Origin: Actinomadura flavalba DSM 45200
GTDB lineage: Bacteria > Actinomycetota > Actinomycetes > Streptosporangiales > Streptosporangiaceae
NCBI RefSeq assembly: GCF_000374305.1
Contig: NZ_KB894096.1
Span: 186,001-250,000 of the forward strand
Direction of reading: 5' to 3'
DNA length: 64,000 nt
This document shows positions 51,550-60,876 of this stretch, piece after piece. A model generated the notes under the pieces. That model made no database searches, had not been told where the DNA came from, and saw nothing but the letters and a program-made list of their open reading frames with translations. How positions within the stretch are numbered: the stretch's first letter is position 1; each line of letters opens with the position of its first letter. The position numbers were made by a program, and so were the translations under genes.

Positions 51550-52504
51550 CCGCCGTCGGAACGCGGCGGTCAGGCACCAGGCGAGGGACGACGCGGACAT
51601 ACACCACCATGCCGACGACCTCCACCAGCGTCTGCGCGACCACGACCGCACCGGCGACGGCGAACCGGTCGGGCAGCGCCAGCGCGAGGGGGAGAACGAC
51701 CAGGGAATTACGGGTGGCGCCGGTGAACACGATGGCGCGTCCGGCCGGGACGTCGAGACGGAACAGGCGGGCCACGGCCGCGCCCGCCACCGCCATGATC
51801 ACGAGGAAGGCGACGTAGAAGGGCACCACGGCGGCGACGTCGCCGAGACTGTCGCCGATCTTGGGAACCTGGGAGGCGACCACGACGAGAAGCGTCGCGG
51901 CCATCAGCGGCACCATCGTGGTCCCGGCGGCGGCCGCCGCCCTCTCCCCGGCGGGACTCCGGGCGGCCCACGCCTGGACGGTCCACGCCAGCGCCAGCGG
52001 CACGGCGATCAGCACGACGAACGCCTCGACGAACGGACCGGCCTCCACGACGTCGGCCAGCTCCGAGCCCAGGAACAGGTACAGGAACCCCGGCAGCAAC
52101 GCCATCTGCGCGACCAGCAGCAGCGGCGTCGCCGCGAGCAGCCGCCGCCCCGACCCACCGGCCAGCCCGGCGAAGACGATCACGTAGTCGATGCACGGGC
52201 ACAGCAGCACCAGCAGGACGCCGACGCGCACGGCCTGGTCGGCGGGCAGGAGGACGAACGTCGCGGCGCCGACCAGCGGCACCACCACGAAGTTGACCAG
52301 CAGGGCGGCGGCGAGGAAACGCCCGTCCCGCAGCGAACGGAACAGCTCGGCGGCCGGTACCTGGAGGAACGTGACGAACAGCAGCGCGCCCAGTACCGGG
52401 TTGACGGCGTGTTCCAGCCCCGGTCCGAGGCCGGGCGCGACCCGTCCGAGCAGCAGCCCCGCCGCCATGGCGCCGAGGTACACCGCGACCTGGTGGCGTT
52501 CCAT
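51512..52504 (-). CDS. ACR3/bile-acid:sodium symporter-like arsenite transporter
   Basis: A 330-aa membrane protein with about ten helices of the BASS/ACR3 fold. Diagnostic stretches are NPVLGALLFVTFLQVPAAEL, LLVLLCPCIDYVIVFAGLAGG (CPC-IDYV, the conserved cysteine region of ACR3) and VFTGATRNSLVVLPLALALP. It probably exports arsenite or a related oxyanion, but no arsR, arsC or arsM gene is nearby, so another anion is possible. The start ATG at 52504 (MERHQVAVYLG) fits the family. Its 3' end overlaps the Lrp gene by 38 bp. Confidence 0.84.
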   Translation of the reverse strand: MERHQVAVYLGAMAAGLLLGRVAPGLGPGLEHAVNPVLGALLFVTFLQVPAAELFRSLRDGRFLAAALLVNFVVVPLVGAATFVLLPADQAVRVGVLLVLLCPCIDYVIVFAGLAGGSGRRLLAATPLLLVAQMALLPGFLYLFLGSELADVVEAGPFVEAFVVLIAVPLALAWTVQAWAARSPAGERAAAAAGTTMVPLMAATLLVVVASQVPKIGDSLGDVAAVVPFYVAFLVIMAVAGAAVARLFRLDVPAGRAIVFTGATRNSLVVLPLALALPDRFAVAGAVVVAQTLVEVVGMVVYVRVVPRLVPDRRVPTAVTAAEGEGPGRS

Positions 52505-52603
52505 CCGCTCGACCGCTCCCTGACCCGGCCCGGCTCGCGCCGGTCGGGGGGCCGGGCAAGAAGAAAGGCAAGGAGTCTCCCGCACTCCTCGCCACTCTCA
52601 AGG

Positions 52604-54141
<1,538 letters not shown>

Positions 54142-54227
54142 GCCGTCGCACCCATAGCCGTTCGGGTATGGCCGGGCGTCCGTAGCGATATTGGACAGGC
54201 CCGGCCGGTTCCTGATCTGCTTCTGAC

Positions 54228-55196
54228 ATGAGACGACAGCTCTGGTTGCGGACCGGCGTCACCGCTCTGGCCCTCGGCGCGCTGGCCACCGGCGGCGTGC
54301 ACGCGCTCGGCGCCGGCGCCGAGCCGGACCGCGCGGCGCGTCCCGCCGAACGGACGAGCGCCGCGGTGGCCGCGAACCCCGGGCTGGACAGGGCGCTGCG
54401 GGCACTGGAGAAGTCCTATGACGGACGCATCGGAGCGGTCGGCATCGACCTGGGCACCGGACGCACCGTCGGGTACCGCGCCGACGAACGCTTCCCGTTC
54501 AACTCCGTCTTCAAGGCTTTCGCGTGCGCGGCGGTGCTGCACAAGGCGCGCAACGGCAGCCCCGGACTGATGGACCGGATCGTCCGCTGGACGCCGTCCG
54601 AGGTCGCCGAGCTGAAGGAGAACTCCCCGGAGACCACCGAGTACACCGACACCGGCATGACGCCCGCGCAGTTCTGCCGCGCGGGGATCACCAGGTCGGA
54701 CGGCTTCGCGGGCAACATGATGCTGCGGCAGATCGGCGGGCCCGCCGGGCTCACCGCGTTCTTCCGCGCCCAGGGCGACCGGACGAGCCGCCTGGACCGT
54801 CCGGAACCCGGCCTGACGGAGTGGAGCCCCGGCGAGCGGCGCGACACCACGTCCCCGGCGGCGGCCGCACGCACCTTCTCCGCGCTCACGGCGGGCGGGG
54901 CCCTGCACCCGGACGACCGGGCGCGGCTGGTCGGCTGGCTCAAGGCCACCGTCACCGGAGACAAGCGCATCCGCGCGGGCCTGCCGAAGACCTGGACGGT
55001 CGGCGACAAAACGGGAACGGGCGGCGCGAGCAACCACGGCACCGCCAACGACCTCGCGATCGTCTGGCCCCCCGGCGCGACCGCGCCGATCATCCTGTCG
55101 ATCTTCACCAACCGGACCGCCGACAACACCCCGGCCGAGGAGAAGGTCATCGCCTCCACCGCGACCGCGCTGGCCCGAGCCCTCGGCAAACTCTGA
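54228..55196 (+). CDS. class A beta-lactamase-family serine hydrolase
   Basis: A 322-aa secreted protein with an N-terminal signal peptide (about 1-31, MRRQLWLR then a hydrophobic core ending near GAGAEP). Class A motifs: NSVFK (nucleophile Ser93, Lys96), SDG at 157-159 where the family usually has SDN, Glu193 of the omega loop (PEPGLTEW, with Thr197 where Asn170 is normal), ERRDTTSP, and KTG (261-263). The general base is present, so hydrolysis of beta-lactams is plausible, but the SDG and Thr changes may alter the spectrum. ATG start at 54228. It follows the rox gene by 86 bp on the same strand. Confidence 0.87.
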   Translation: MRRQLWLRTGVTALALGALATGGVHALGAGAEPDRAARPAERTSAAVAANPGLDRALRALEKSYDGRIGAVGIDLGTGRTVGYRADERFPFNSVFKAFACAAVLHKARNGSPGLMDRIVRWTPSEVAELKENSPETTEYTDTGMTPAQFCRAGITRSDGFAGNMMLRQIGGPAGLTAFFRAQGDRTSRLDRPEPGLTEWSPGERRDTTSPAAAARTFSALTAGGALHPDDRARLVGWLKATVTGDKRIRAGLPKTWTVGDKTGTGGASNHGTANDLAIVWPPGATAPIILSIFTNRTADNTPAEEKVIASTATALARALGKL

Positions 55197-55640
55197 CCCC
55201 GGCCGGAGCCATCGTGCTCACTCGCGCGCGGTCACACTTTCACCGGGCGAGGCCGTGGTGCCCGCGCCCACCTGAGCTCGCGCGGCCGTACGCTGACCCG
55301 GGCGAGGCCGGGGTGCCCGCGCGTCCGCCTGTGCGTGCGCGTGGTCGTAGCTGGGCGAGGCGTCCGCTTCGTGCTGCTGGGGTTCGCGTGTAAGCCCTAC
55401 GGGTGGCGGGGCTCCGTGGGTTACAACGGCCCGGCCTTCCAACGGCAGCCGGGCCGCACACGGCCCTCGGCGGCGGCTTGCCCGGCTGGGCGGGGACCAG
55501 GCGCGGCCGCCTCGATGGCCGCCGTGTCTGCGACGGTCACGAGTGGGGATGGGCGTGGGGTGTTAACGATCAGTTTTTGAGAAGCGGCGTGCCGTTGCCG
55601 GAAGGAGGATGGGAGCACACGCAGCGAGAAGGGGATCGAC
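55197..55640. other. 444-bp gene-poor gap with a short direct repeat
   Basis: No credible gene. GGGCGAGGCCGTGGTGCCCG (from 55245) recurs with one change at 55300 (55-bp spacing), and a third partial GGGCGAGG is at about 55354. The promoter and ribosome site of the DUF1801 gene lie at the right end. Confidence 0.5.
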
Positions 55641-56090
55641 ATGGCGAACACCAAGGCCGAGCAGAGCGAGGGCTTCACCGCCGAGGAGCGCGACGCGATG
55701 AAGGAGCGCGCCAAGGAGGTGCGGACCGCGCGGCGCCGCAGCGGGGGCAAGGCCAAGGCCGACGGCGACGCCGACATCCGCGCCAAGATCGCCGAGATGG
55801 AGGACGCCGACCGCGTCCTGGCCGAGCGCGTCCACGAACTCGTCCGCGCCGCAGCCCCCGGCCTGGAGCCGAAGCTCTGGTACGGCATGCCCGCCTACGC
55901 CAAGGACGGCAAGGTGCTCTGCTTCTTCCAGAGTGCCGCCAAGTTCAAGGCCCGCTACGCCACCCTCGGCTTCAACGACGTCGCGACCCTCGACGACGGC
56001 GCCATGTGGCCGACCGCCTTCGCCCTGACCAACCTCACCACCGACGTCGAGGCACACATCACCGACCTCGTAACCAAGGCCGCAACCTAA
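55641..56090 (+). CDS. DUF1801 (YdhG/YjbR-like) family protein
   Basis: A 149-aa protein. The N-terminal ~60 residues are charged and helical (EERDAMKERAKEVRTARRR then Lys/Asp-rich). The C-terminal ~90 residues carry the DUF1801 core: APGLEPKLWYGMPAYAKDGKV, FFQSAAKFKARYATLGF and AFALTNLT. Members of this fold include frataxin-like iron chaperones and uncharacterised proteins; the role here is unknown. The start ATG at 55641 has GAGAAGGGGA upstream. Confidence 0.83.
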   Translation: MANTKAEQSEGFTAEERDAMKERAKEVRTARRRSGGKAKADGDADIRAKIAEMEDADRVLAERVHELVRAAAPGLEPKLWYGMPAYAKDGKVLCFFQSAAKFKARYATLGFNDVATLDDGAMWPTAFALTNLTTDVEAHITDLVTKAAT

Positions 56091-57012
56091 AACCGGCGCC
56101 GCCCCGGGCAACACGCCGCGGCCTGCGCGTCGTCATCTCCGACTTCCTGCCCGGCCCCACGACGACCCCTGCCGCCCCCACCTGGGACCCAAGACGACGA
56201 CACACGCCCGCCCGCCACCGCCGCCCCCGGCCACGGCCCGCCGATCGCCGTGAGCCACACGCCCCCACCGCCCGCCCGACTGAATTCGCCCGAGCAGGCG
56301 TCCACGTCCCCACGCCACCAAGGCGTAAGGCAGCACGACGACGGCGACGCCGCCCTCAACGAGGGCGCGGGCGGCGACCGCCAGCAGGACGAGAGTTCAT
56401 GCCCTCCAACAGGGCGTAACGCGCAAGGCCGTCAATACACAGCAGGACGCCCGAGCGCGGCCGCACCCAGCTATGCGGCGGAGACGCCCGCCTCGCCGAC
56501 GTCGTCTTCGGCGGGCAGCCAGTCGTCGCGGCGCGAGCAGGCCACGCCGCTCGACGGGGCGTAACGCAAGGCCGTCGGTGCACGGCAGGACGCGCCCGAG
56601 CGCGGCTGCGCCCAGCTACGTGGTGGGGACGCTCGCCTCGCGGGCGTCTTCCTCGGCGGGCAGCCAGTCGTCGCGGCCGCCGCCGACCCAGACGCACCAC
56701 CGATCCCGCAACGGGCGCGTCAGCCGCGACAAGACGTGTACGTGGGCGCCGCGTGCGAGGAGACCGCCAGCGAGTCGGCGCGTCCGGCATGTCTGCACCA
56801 TCCGGGCAATACCGTGCGCCGGGCGCTCCGTGGGCGACGGCCTTCCGGAAGAACGCCTTCCGGCGGGGCCGCCGGGTGCCGGGTCCTCCGGGAGCGCGGC
56901 CAGGGTGCCCGTTGCGGGCGGTCGGGGTCTTTGGTGGTTGGGGGGAGTTTCAAAAAGACATGTGTGTCTGCTTGAATGTGGGTGTCTTGATCCTTCCGAG
57001 AAGCGAGTGAAC
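56091..57012. other. 922-bp gene-poor stretch, lower-quality coding signal
   Basis: Several frames are open by composition, but none has a ribosome site plus a recognisable protein. The stretch contains the 121-bp duplication at 56412/56557 and, near 56930-57000, the AT-richer promoter region of the protease. On the minus strand a fragment ending RDDWLPAEEDAREASVPTT (stop at 56616) may be the tail of a decayed gene. Confidence 0.5.
56412..56677. repeat. 121-bp imperfect direct duplication
   Basis: Copies at 56412-56532 and 56557-56677, both 121 bp, start GGGCGTAACGC and end GGGCAGCCAGTCGTCGCGGC. On the minus strand each encodes a DDWLPAE-type peptide ending in TAG (RDDWLPAEDD... and RDDWLPAEED...), so a gene end may have been duplicated. 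Confidence 0.75.
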
Positions 57013-57792
57013 ATGCCCAGCTTCATGCGCAAGGCCGGTCTTCTGGTCGCGGCCACGGTGGCCGCGTTGCTGACCCCCGTCGCTCCCGCCGCCCAGGCGG
57101 ACACCCGGCACCCGATCGGTGGTGGCACGGGGATCTATCAGCAGTTCGTGCAGACGCCCACCGAGATGAAGGTCAAGAGCTGCACGCTGACCGCGGTCGG
57201 CTATGACGGCGCGGGCAACCTGGTGGGCCTCAGCAACGCGCACTGCTTCGTCAACGACGCGGGCCAGAAGGTCCACGGCGACAAGGTCTACCTCGACCGG
57301 TCGCCGCACGGCACCTTCTTCAACCCGGCTCCGCCGCCCAGCAGCCTCGACTTCCTCGACGTCGGCGTGATCGGCGAGGTGACCTACATCAGCGAGGGCA
57401 ACGGGTACTTCACCGGCGGCGTGGCCGGACCCGACTACGCCGTGATCAAGTTCGACGAGACCAAGGTGCGGCCGACGAACACGGTCTCCAGCCCGTCGGG
57501 TTCGCTGACGATCACGTCGCTCGGAGCCCGCCCGGCCGTCGGCACCCGCCTGTGCAAGATGGGTCACCGGACCGGACTGACCTGCGGCAAGGTCACCGGC
57601 CACGGCCCGGCGAACATCGGCCGCTTCATCAGCGCCGTCGCCACCAACGCGGGCGACTCCGGTGGTCCCGTCGTCGACGGGACCACGCTCGTCGGCAACC
57701 TCTGGGGATTCCCCGGCCATACCTCGATCGAGTTCATCATCGGTGACATGAACGCCCGGGGCGACGTGGGCGCGGGCTTCCACCTGCCCTGA
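57013..57792 (+). CDS. secreted trypsin-like serine protease (S1 family)
   Basis: A 259-aa exported protease. The signal peptide is about 1-29 (MRKAGLLVAATVAALLTPV, cleavage after AQA). The catalytic triad of the chymotrypsin fold is His77 (LSNAHCF), Asp141 (PDYAVIKFD) and Ser216 (NAGDSGGPV). Cys57-Cys78 and Cys181-Cys191 are placed for disulfides. There is no long pro-region, unlike the alpha-lytic group, so it is more like the short S1 peptidases of actinomycetes. ATG 57013 is chosen; GTG 57007 and ATG 57025 are in frame. A rho-independent terminator follows. Confidence 0.87.
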   Translation: MPSFMRKAGLLVAATVAALLTPVAPAAQADTRHPIGGGTGIYQQFVQTPTEMKVKSCTLTAVGYDGAGNLVGLSNAHCFVNDAGQKVHGDKVYLDRSPHGTFFNPAPPPSSLDFLDVGVIGEVTYISEGNGYFTGGVAGPDYAVIKFDETKVRPTNTVSSPSGSLTITSLGARPAVGTRLCKMGHRTGLTCGKVTGHGPANIGRFISAVATNAGDSGGPVVDGTTLVGNLWGFPGHTSIEFIIGDMNARGDVGAGFHLP

Positions 57793-57810
57793 CCTCCCGT
57801 CCACCGGACC

Positions 57811-57850
57811 GGCGGCGCCCCACCACGCGGTGGGGCGCCGCCCTCTTTTC
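57811..57850 (+). terminator. rho-independent terminator after the protease gene
   Basis: A 14-bp perfect stem (57811-57824 with 57829-57842, ACGC loop) followed by CTCTTTTC. This is one of few hairpins in the window with a T-tract. Confidence 0.92.
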
Positions 57851-57860
57851 GTCACCTATC

Positions 57861-57880
57861 TTGACCGATCGTTCCACAAT
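57861..57880. promoter_or_regulatory. TetR operator 1 (before the tetR gene)
   Basis: TTGACCGATCGTTCCACAAT shares 18 of 20 bases with the second site at 58516. The core GACCGATCGTTC is an imperfect palindrome. Its TTGACC is a plausible -35 with TAGGTT (57885-57890) as -10 only 8 nt before the ATG, suggesting a nearly leaderless, autorepressed promoter. Confidence 0.7.
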
Positions 57881-57897
57881 GGCCTAGGTTCACCGCC

Positions 57898-58476
57898 ATG
57901 GCACGGACCAAGGAGTTCGACCCCGACGCGGTACTGCACCGCGCCATGGAGCTGTTCTGGGCCCGGGGCTACGAGGCGACGACGATGGCCGACCTGGTCG
58001 AGCACCTGGGCATCGGACGGGCGAGCATCTACGCCACGTTCGGCGGCAAGCGCGACCTCTACCTCAAGGCGTACGACCGGTACGTGGAGCTGGGGGTCGA
58101 CTGGGCCGGGCTGCTATCGCAGCCGGGCCCGGTGCTGCCCGCCGTCCGGGCGCTGGTGGAGCGGTTCGCCGCCGACGCCACCGGGCCCGGCGCCGAGCGC
58201 GGATGCCTGGTCGTGAACACGGCCGTCGAGCTGGTGCCGCACGACGCGGCGGCGGCGCGGCGCGTGGCCGCCAACTGGGACTTCGTCGAGGCGACGCTGA
58301 CCTCGGCGCTCACCCGCGCGGCGGCCCAGGGCGAGCTGGCGGCGGACCGCAACCCCCGGGCGCTCGCGCGGTTCGTGCTGACGGTGCTCCAGGGCATGCG
58401 CGTGGTGGGCAAGGGGGCGGACGATCCCGCCCGGCTGCGCGACGCGGCGGCGACGGCGCTGTCCGTTCTCGACTGA
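57898..58476 (+). CDS. TetR-family regulator
   Basis: A 192-aa TetR repressor of the CPBP/AcrR-like group: FDPDAVLHRAMELFWARGYEATTMADL then VEHLGIGRASIYATFGGKRDLY is the helix-turn-helix region (about 8-60). The C-terminal domain is helical with a conserved Cys (RGCLVVNTAVE), typical of this subgroup. The start ATG at 57898 follows a nearly leaderless promoter overlapping an operator. The next gene on the same strand is an SDR with a matching operator, so it likely represses both. Confidence 0.88.
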   Translation: MARTKEFDPDAVLHRAMELFWARGYEATTMADLVEHLGIGRASIYATFGGKRDLYLKAYDRYVELGVDWAGLLSQPGPVLPAVRALVERFAADATGPGAERGCLVVNTAVELVPHDAAAARRVAANWDFVEATLTSALTRAAAQGELAADRNPRALARFVLTVLQGMRVVGKGADDPARLRDAAATALSVLD

Positions 58477-58515
58477 ATCCCTCCGCGGGGGCGGCGCTGA
58501 TGCACGCCTCCATAA

Positions 58516-58535
58516 TTGACCGTACGTTCTACAAT
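58516..58535. promoter_or_regulatory. TetR operator 2 (before the SDR gene)
   Basis: TTGACCGTACGTTCTACAAT, 11 bp before the SDR start codon. Its core GACCGTACGTTC is a palindrome with one mismatched pair. It nearly duplicates the site upstream of the adjacent tetR gene. Confidence 0.75.
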
Positions 58536-58546
58536 TGGAGAACCAC

Positions 58547-59305
58547 ATGTCTCGTTTCCAGGGCAGGGTCGCGCTCGTCACCGGCGGCGGCAGCGGCATC
58601 GGCCGCGCCACCGCGCGGGCCTTCGCCGCCGAGGGCGCGACCGTCGTCGTCGCCGGACGCGACGCCGCAGCCCTCAACGAAACCGTCGCGCTCATCGCGC
58701 GCGACGGCGGCAAGGCCGAGGCCGTCACCGCCGACGTCACCGTGGAGGACGACGTCGCCCGCCTGGTCGAAACGACGGTCGAGCGGCACGGCGGCCTGCA
58801 CGTCGCCCACAACAACGCGGGCGTCCTCGGTGAGGCCGCCCCGCTCGCGGATCTGGACGCCGCCGCCTGGCGCGGCACCCTCGACGTCAACCTGACCGGC
58901 GTGTTCCTGTGCCTCAAGCACGAGATCCGGCACATGCGCGCCCACGGCGGCGGCGCGATCGTCAACACCGCGTCCAACATCGGCGCGCACGTGCGCCTGC
59001 CCGGCCTGGCGTCCTACGCGACGAGCAAGGCCGCCGTCAGCGTCCTGACCCGCGCCGCCGCCCGCGACCACGTCGCAGACGGCGTCCGCGTCAACGCCGT
59101 CAGCCCCGGCGCGGCCGACGCGCCCATGTCCGTGCGGCCGGGCGAGACCGTCGCGGACCGCGACGCCCGCCTCGCGCCCACGATCCCCCTCGGCCGCGTC
59201 GGCACGCTCGACGAGGTCACCGCCGCCGTCCTCTACCTCGCCTCCGACGACTCCGGCTTCACGGTGGGCGCCGACCTCGTCCTGGACGGCGGAGCCTCCG
59301 CCTGA
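58547..59305 (+). CDS. short-chain dehydrogenase/reductase (SDR)
   Basis: A 252-aa classical SDR: VALVTGGGSGIGRATAR (cofactor loop), AHNNAGVLGEA, Ser in NTASNIGAH and Tyr/Lys in YATSKAA, with LDGGASA at the end. The usual size of the glucose dehydrogenase/KDSR-like group. The start ATG at 58547 has TTGGAG 7 nt upstream, which places the operator at 58516 over its promoter. It is controlled probably by the preceding TetR. Its last 73 bp are overlapped by the convergent WYL gene. Confidence 0.9.
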   Translation: MSRFQGRVALVTGGGSGIGRATARAFAAEGATVVVAGRDAAALNETVALIARDGGKAEAVTADVTVEDDVARLVETTVERHGGLHVAHNNAGVLGEAAPLADLDAAAWRGTLDVNLTGVFLCLKHEIRHMRAHGGGAIVNTASNIGAHVRLPGLASYATSKAAVSVLTRAAARDHVADGVRVNAVSPGAADAPMSVRPGETVADRDARLAPTIPLGRVGTLDEVTAAVLYLASDDSGFTVGADLVLDGGASA

Positions 59306-60249
59306 CCGGACGCGGCGGCGGCGCGCGCGGCCAGGTCCGCGAGGGCCGTGGCGACCGGCGGGGGGTCCAGGACGGTGTAGGGCATGGGGAGCAGGGTGAG
59401 GCGGTGGGCCAGGTAGGCGGGGGAGCCGGGGCGGGTGGTGAGAAGGGTCGTGGCGGCGTCGTGCGGGGTCAGGTCGCCCAGGCGGGCCGCCACGGACGCC
59501 TCGGCGGGCGGGGCGTGCAGGAGGACGCGGGCGCGGACGGCGTCGGCGCCGAGGGACCGGTGGACGAACGTCGCGGCGTCCACGCCGCCGGGCAGGGCAC
59601 GGGCCGGTACGCGGACGCCGGTGCGGTGCACCTCGGTGATCCGGTCGACGCGGAACATGCGCCAGTCGGCGCGGGCGTCGTCGTGCGCGACCAGGTACCA
59701 CCGCCGCGCCGCCGCGACCAGCCGGTGCGGCTCGACCAGGCGGCGCGACGCGGTGCCGTCCGCCCGGGTGTGGGCGAAGCGGACCTTCTCCCCGACCTGG
59801 CAGGCGCCGGCGAGGGTCGCGAGCGTCGCCGGGTCGGTCGCGGGGCCGCCCTCCACCGGCATCGGGACGGCGGCCTCGGCCACCGCGCCCAGCCGGTGCG
59901 CCAGCCGCTTCGGCAGCACCTGTTGCAGCTTGGCCAGGGCGCGCAGCGCCGCGTCCTCGACGCCCGGCAGGTCCGTCTCGGCGGTGGTGCGCAGTGCGAC
60001 GGCGATGGCGACGGTCTCCTCGTCGTCCAGTAGCAGCGGCGGCATCGCCGTCCCGGCCGTCAGCCGGTACCCGCCGACGTTGCCGCGCGCCGCCACCACC
60101 GGGTAGCCCAGTTCGCGCAGCCGGTCCACGTCGCGGCGGATGGTGCGGACGGTGACGTCGAGCCGGTCGGCCAGCTCGGCGCCGGGCCAGTCGCGCGGGG
60201 TCTGGAGCAGGGACAGCAGGCGCAGCAGCCGTGCGGACGGATCACGCAT
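59233..60249 (-). CDS. WYL-domain transcriptional regulator
   Basis: A 338-aa YafY-like regulator: HTH_11 (about 4-60: RLLRLLSLLQTPRDWPGAEL, DVTVRTIRRDVDRLRELG), then a WYL domain around RRWYLVAHDDARADWRMF (about 200), then WCX. The C-terminal ~24 residues (SGQAEAPPSRTRSAPTVKPE region) are encoded antisense to the end of the SDR gene and look unconserved. ATG 60249 is chosen; TTG 60261 would add four residues. It diverges from the VOC gene (start 60332), its likely target. Confidence 0.88.
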   Translation of the reverse strand: MRDPSARLLRLLSLLQTPRDWPGAELADRLDVTVRTIRRDVDRLRELGYPVVAARGNVGGYRLTAGTAMPPLLLDDEETVAIAVALRTTAETDLPGVEDAALRALAKLQQVLPKRLAHRLGAVAEAAVPMPVEGGPATDPATLATLAGACQVGEKVRFAHTRADGTASRRLVEPHRLVAAARRWYLVAHDDARADWRMFRVDRITEVHRTGVRVPARALPGGVDAATFVHRSLGADAVRARVLLHAPPAEASVAARLGDLTPHDAATTLLTTRPGSPAYLAHRLTLLPMPYTVLDPPPVATALADLAARAAAASGQAEAPPSRTRSAPTVKPESSEAR

Positions 60250-60331
60250 CGGGCCAGTCAACCATGCGGACGTTCACTGTCCTGATGGCTCCCTAACGTG
60301 CGGAGCAACGGAACGGACGAAGGGGACCACC

Positions 60332-60724
60332 ATGCTGCGGGGATTCGCGACCATCAACTACTGGGCCGACGACCTGGAGGCCGCCGTCGCCTGGTACACC
60401 GAGGTGCTCGGCATCGAGCCGTACTTCCGCGTGGACGGCTACGTCGAGTTCCGCGTCGGGGACTACCGGCACGAACTGGGGCTGGTCGACGGCCGGTACC
60501 GCTACGCCGACAGCGACGGCAGGCCCGCCGGACCCGTCCAGTTCTGGCACGTGGACGACGTGCGCGCCTCCTACCGGCGGCTCCTGGACCTCGGCGCGAC
60601 CCCGGTCCAGGAGCCGATCGAACGCGGCGAGGGCTTCGTGCCCGCCGCCGTCCGCGACCCGTTCGGCAACGTGCTCGGCATCATGGAGAACGCGCACTAC
60701 CTGGAGGTCCTGGCCGAGCGCTGA
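60332..60724 (+). CDS. VOC-family (glyoxalase-like) protein
   Basis: A 130-aa single VOC domain (INYWADDLEAAVAWYTEVLG at the start, HELGLVDGRY, GPVQFWHVDDVRASYRRLLD, VRDPFGNVLGIMEN). Metal-ligand positions typical of the fold (His, Glu and Glu) occur at strand ends. It could be a lyase, dioxygenase or drug-binding protein; nothing in the sequence decides. ATG 60332 has AAGGGG upstream. The divergent WYL regulator probably controls it. Confidence 0.88.
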   Translation: MLRGFATINYWADDLEAAVAWYTEVLGIEPYFRVDGYVEFRVGDYRHELGLVDGRYRYADSDGRPAGPVQFWHVDDVRASYRRLLDLGATPVQEPIERGEGFVPAAVRDPFGNVLGIMENAHYLEVLAER

Positions 60725-60743
60725 GCCCCCACCCGCTCGACGA

Positions 60744-60784
60744 CGCTCCGGCCCCGCACCGATCACTCGTGCGGGGCCGGAGCG
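60744..60784. terminator. 16-bp stem terminator between VOC and MFS genes
   Basis: Arms 60744-60759 and 60769-60784 pair perfectly around a 9-nt loop. The downstream gene is convergent, so it likely serves both transcripts. Confidence 0.88.
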
Positions 60785-60876
60785 CCCCCGGCCAACTGTG
60801 CGAGCACCCGTGGCCCCCCCCCCACCGATCATCGAGCGAGGGCGGCCGGGCGCACAGGTCCCGGATGGCCGAGCGA

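Noticed and set aside
51512..52504. An arsenic-resistance operon
   Set aside because: The transporter is ACR3-like, but no arsR, arsC or arsM gene is adjacent, so substrate and operon are unproven.
56473..57012. A long N-terminal pro-region for the trypsin-like protease
   Set aside because: The open frame upstream of 57013 is Arg/Pro/Ser-rich, crosses the 121-bp duplication and lacks a start with a ribosome site, whereas ATG 57013 begins a normal signal peptide.
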